Origin: Mesorhizobium sp.
GTDB taxonomy: Bacteria; Pseudomonadota; Alphaproteobacteria; Rhizobiales; Rhizobiaceae
Assembly: GCA_019509685.1 (NCBI GenBank)
Contig: JAEKLU010000103.1
Span: 1 to 7,433 of the forward strand
DNA length: 7,433 nt
Direction: 5' to 3'
The position numbers and the translations under genes are program-made. This document shows, in pieces, positions 7,077 to 7,433 of the stretch (position 1 is the stretch's first letter; every line of letters starts with the position of its first letter). Below the pieces are notes generated by a model, which was not told where the DNA came from, did not search any database, and saw only the letters and a list, made by a program, of their open reading frames with translations.

Positions 7077-7094
7077 GCCCGGCCGCCGACGAGG
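7064..7094. terminator. Inverted repeat bracketing two convergent stops, possible weak bidirectional terminator
   Basis: CCTCGTC (7064-7070) and GACGAGG (7088-7094) form a perfect 7-bp inverted repeat with a 17-nt spacer containing the TadG-gene stop; the second arm abuts the stop of the convergent gene. No T-tract follows on either strand, so intrinsic termination would be weak and Rho may be needed. Confidence 0.35.
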
Positions 7095-7433
7095 TTAGGC
7101 AACCCTTCCGATGAAGCAGCCCAAGGGCGGCAGCGCTAGCGTGGCCTCTTCGAGGACACCGGCAAGGACGCCGGAGCTATCGATCTCAAGCGCGACCAGC
7201 TCGACATCGGCAAGCTCCGGCGGCAGCGTCCAGGCCGCCTGATCGCCGGCGAAGTTGAAGACGCAGACCAGCTTCTCGCCATCACCCTCGCGAATGAAGG
7301 CCAGCACGTCGCCCTCCGCCTCGAGAAACCGGATGGAGCCGATGGTCAGCGCCGGATGGCGCTTGCGCAAGGCCAGCACCGAGCGATAGGCCGACAGCAC
7401 CGAATGGTCCTCGCCATTCTCGACATCGACGGC
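7095..7433 (-). CDS. aglA: GH13 alpha-glucosidase, C-terminal part (N-terminus off the right edge)
   Basis: Only the last 112 residues are in the window, reading in from the edge as AVDVENGEDHSVLSAYRSVL and ending FIGRVA. SVLSAYRSVLALRKRHPAL is the helix that closes the catalytic barrel in GH13 alpha-glucosidases and related amylase-family enzymes. It leads into a beta-sandwich C domain: GSIRFLEAEGDVLAFIRE, then KLVCVFNFAG and ALPPLGCFIG. The catalytic residues lie beyond the edge. In rhizobia this type is AglA, a cytoplasmic enzyme hydrolysing imported alpha-glucosides such as sucrose, maltose and trehalose, encoded with the aglEFGK transport genes. Another GH13 member (oligo-1,6-glucosidase or trehalose-acting) is possible. 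The open frame continues past the GTG at 7400 to the edge, so that codon is internal. Convergent with the TadG-related gene, 18 bp apart. Confidence 0.8.
   Translation of the reverse strand, partial: AVDVENGEDHSVLSAYRSVLALRKRHPALTIGSIRFLEAEGDVLAFIREGDGEKLVCVFNFAGDQAAWTLPPELADVELVALEIDSSGVLAGVLEEATLALPPLGCFIGRVA

Overview
The window is high-GC DNA with tightly packed genes, strong third-position GC bias (visible as long antisense shadow ORFs) and protein families typical of alphaproteobacteria. The combination of an Opp-type peptide importer, a TadE/TadG pair and a rhizobial-type GH13 alpha-glucosidase end suggests Hyphomicrobiales (Rhizobiales), perhaps near Mesorhizobium. The placement is inferred from gene content and protein style, not from any marker gene.

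Left part (1-4575, minus strand): an oligopeptide ABC importer operon read right to left in the order oppA, oppB, oppC, oppD. OppD runs off the left edge. OppA is a secreted, soluble binding protein that keeps the Arg and Asp which in enteric OppA hold the ends and backbone of bound peptide. OppB and OppC are the two inner-membrane permeases and OppD is an ATPase. The oppB/oppC and oppC/oppD junctions are translationally coupled (8-nt overlap and 1-nt gap). oppA is separated from oppB by 171 bp holding a very strong hairpin just after the oppA stop, the usual arrangement for making more binding protein than permease. OppC carries an unusually long periplasmic loop.

Middle (4576-4866): a divergent intergenic region of 291 bp, richer in A/T than its surroundings, with candidate back-to-back promoters for oppA (leftward) and the pilus-type genes (rightward), a small palindrome and a leader hairpin.

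Right part (4867-7076, plus strand): a two-gene unit encoding a short TadE-family pseudopilin-like protein and a 587-residue TadG-related protein, overlapping by one base with a strong ribosome binding site between them. No ATPase, platform protein, secretin or prepilin peptidase of a tad locus is present in the window, so the pair may be an orphan or may be served by a tad system elsewhere.

Right edge (7095-7433, minus strand): the C-terminal 112 residues of a GH13 alpha-glucosidase (AglA-like), convergent with the TadG gene and only 18 bp from it. A 7-bp inverted repeat brackets the two stop codons.

No rRNA, tRNA, CRISPR array, insertion sequence or phage gene was recognised. I did not see a clearly new system. 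The most interesting items are the isolated TadE/TadG pair, the enlarged OppC loop and the RNA structures around oppA.
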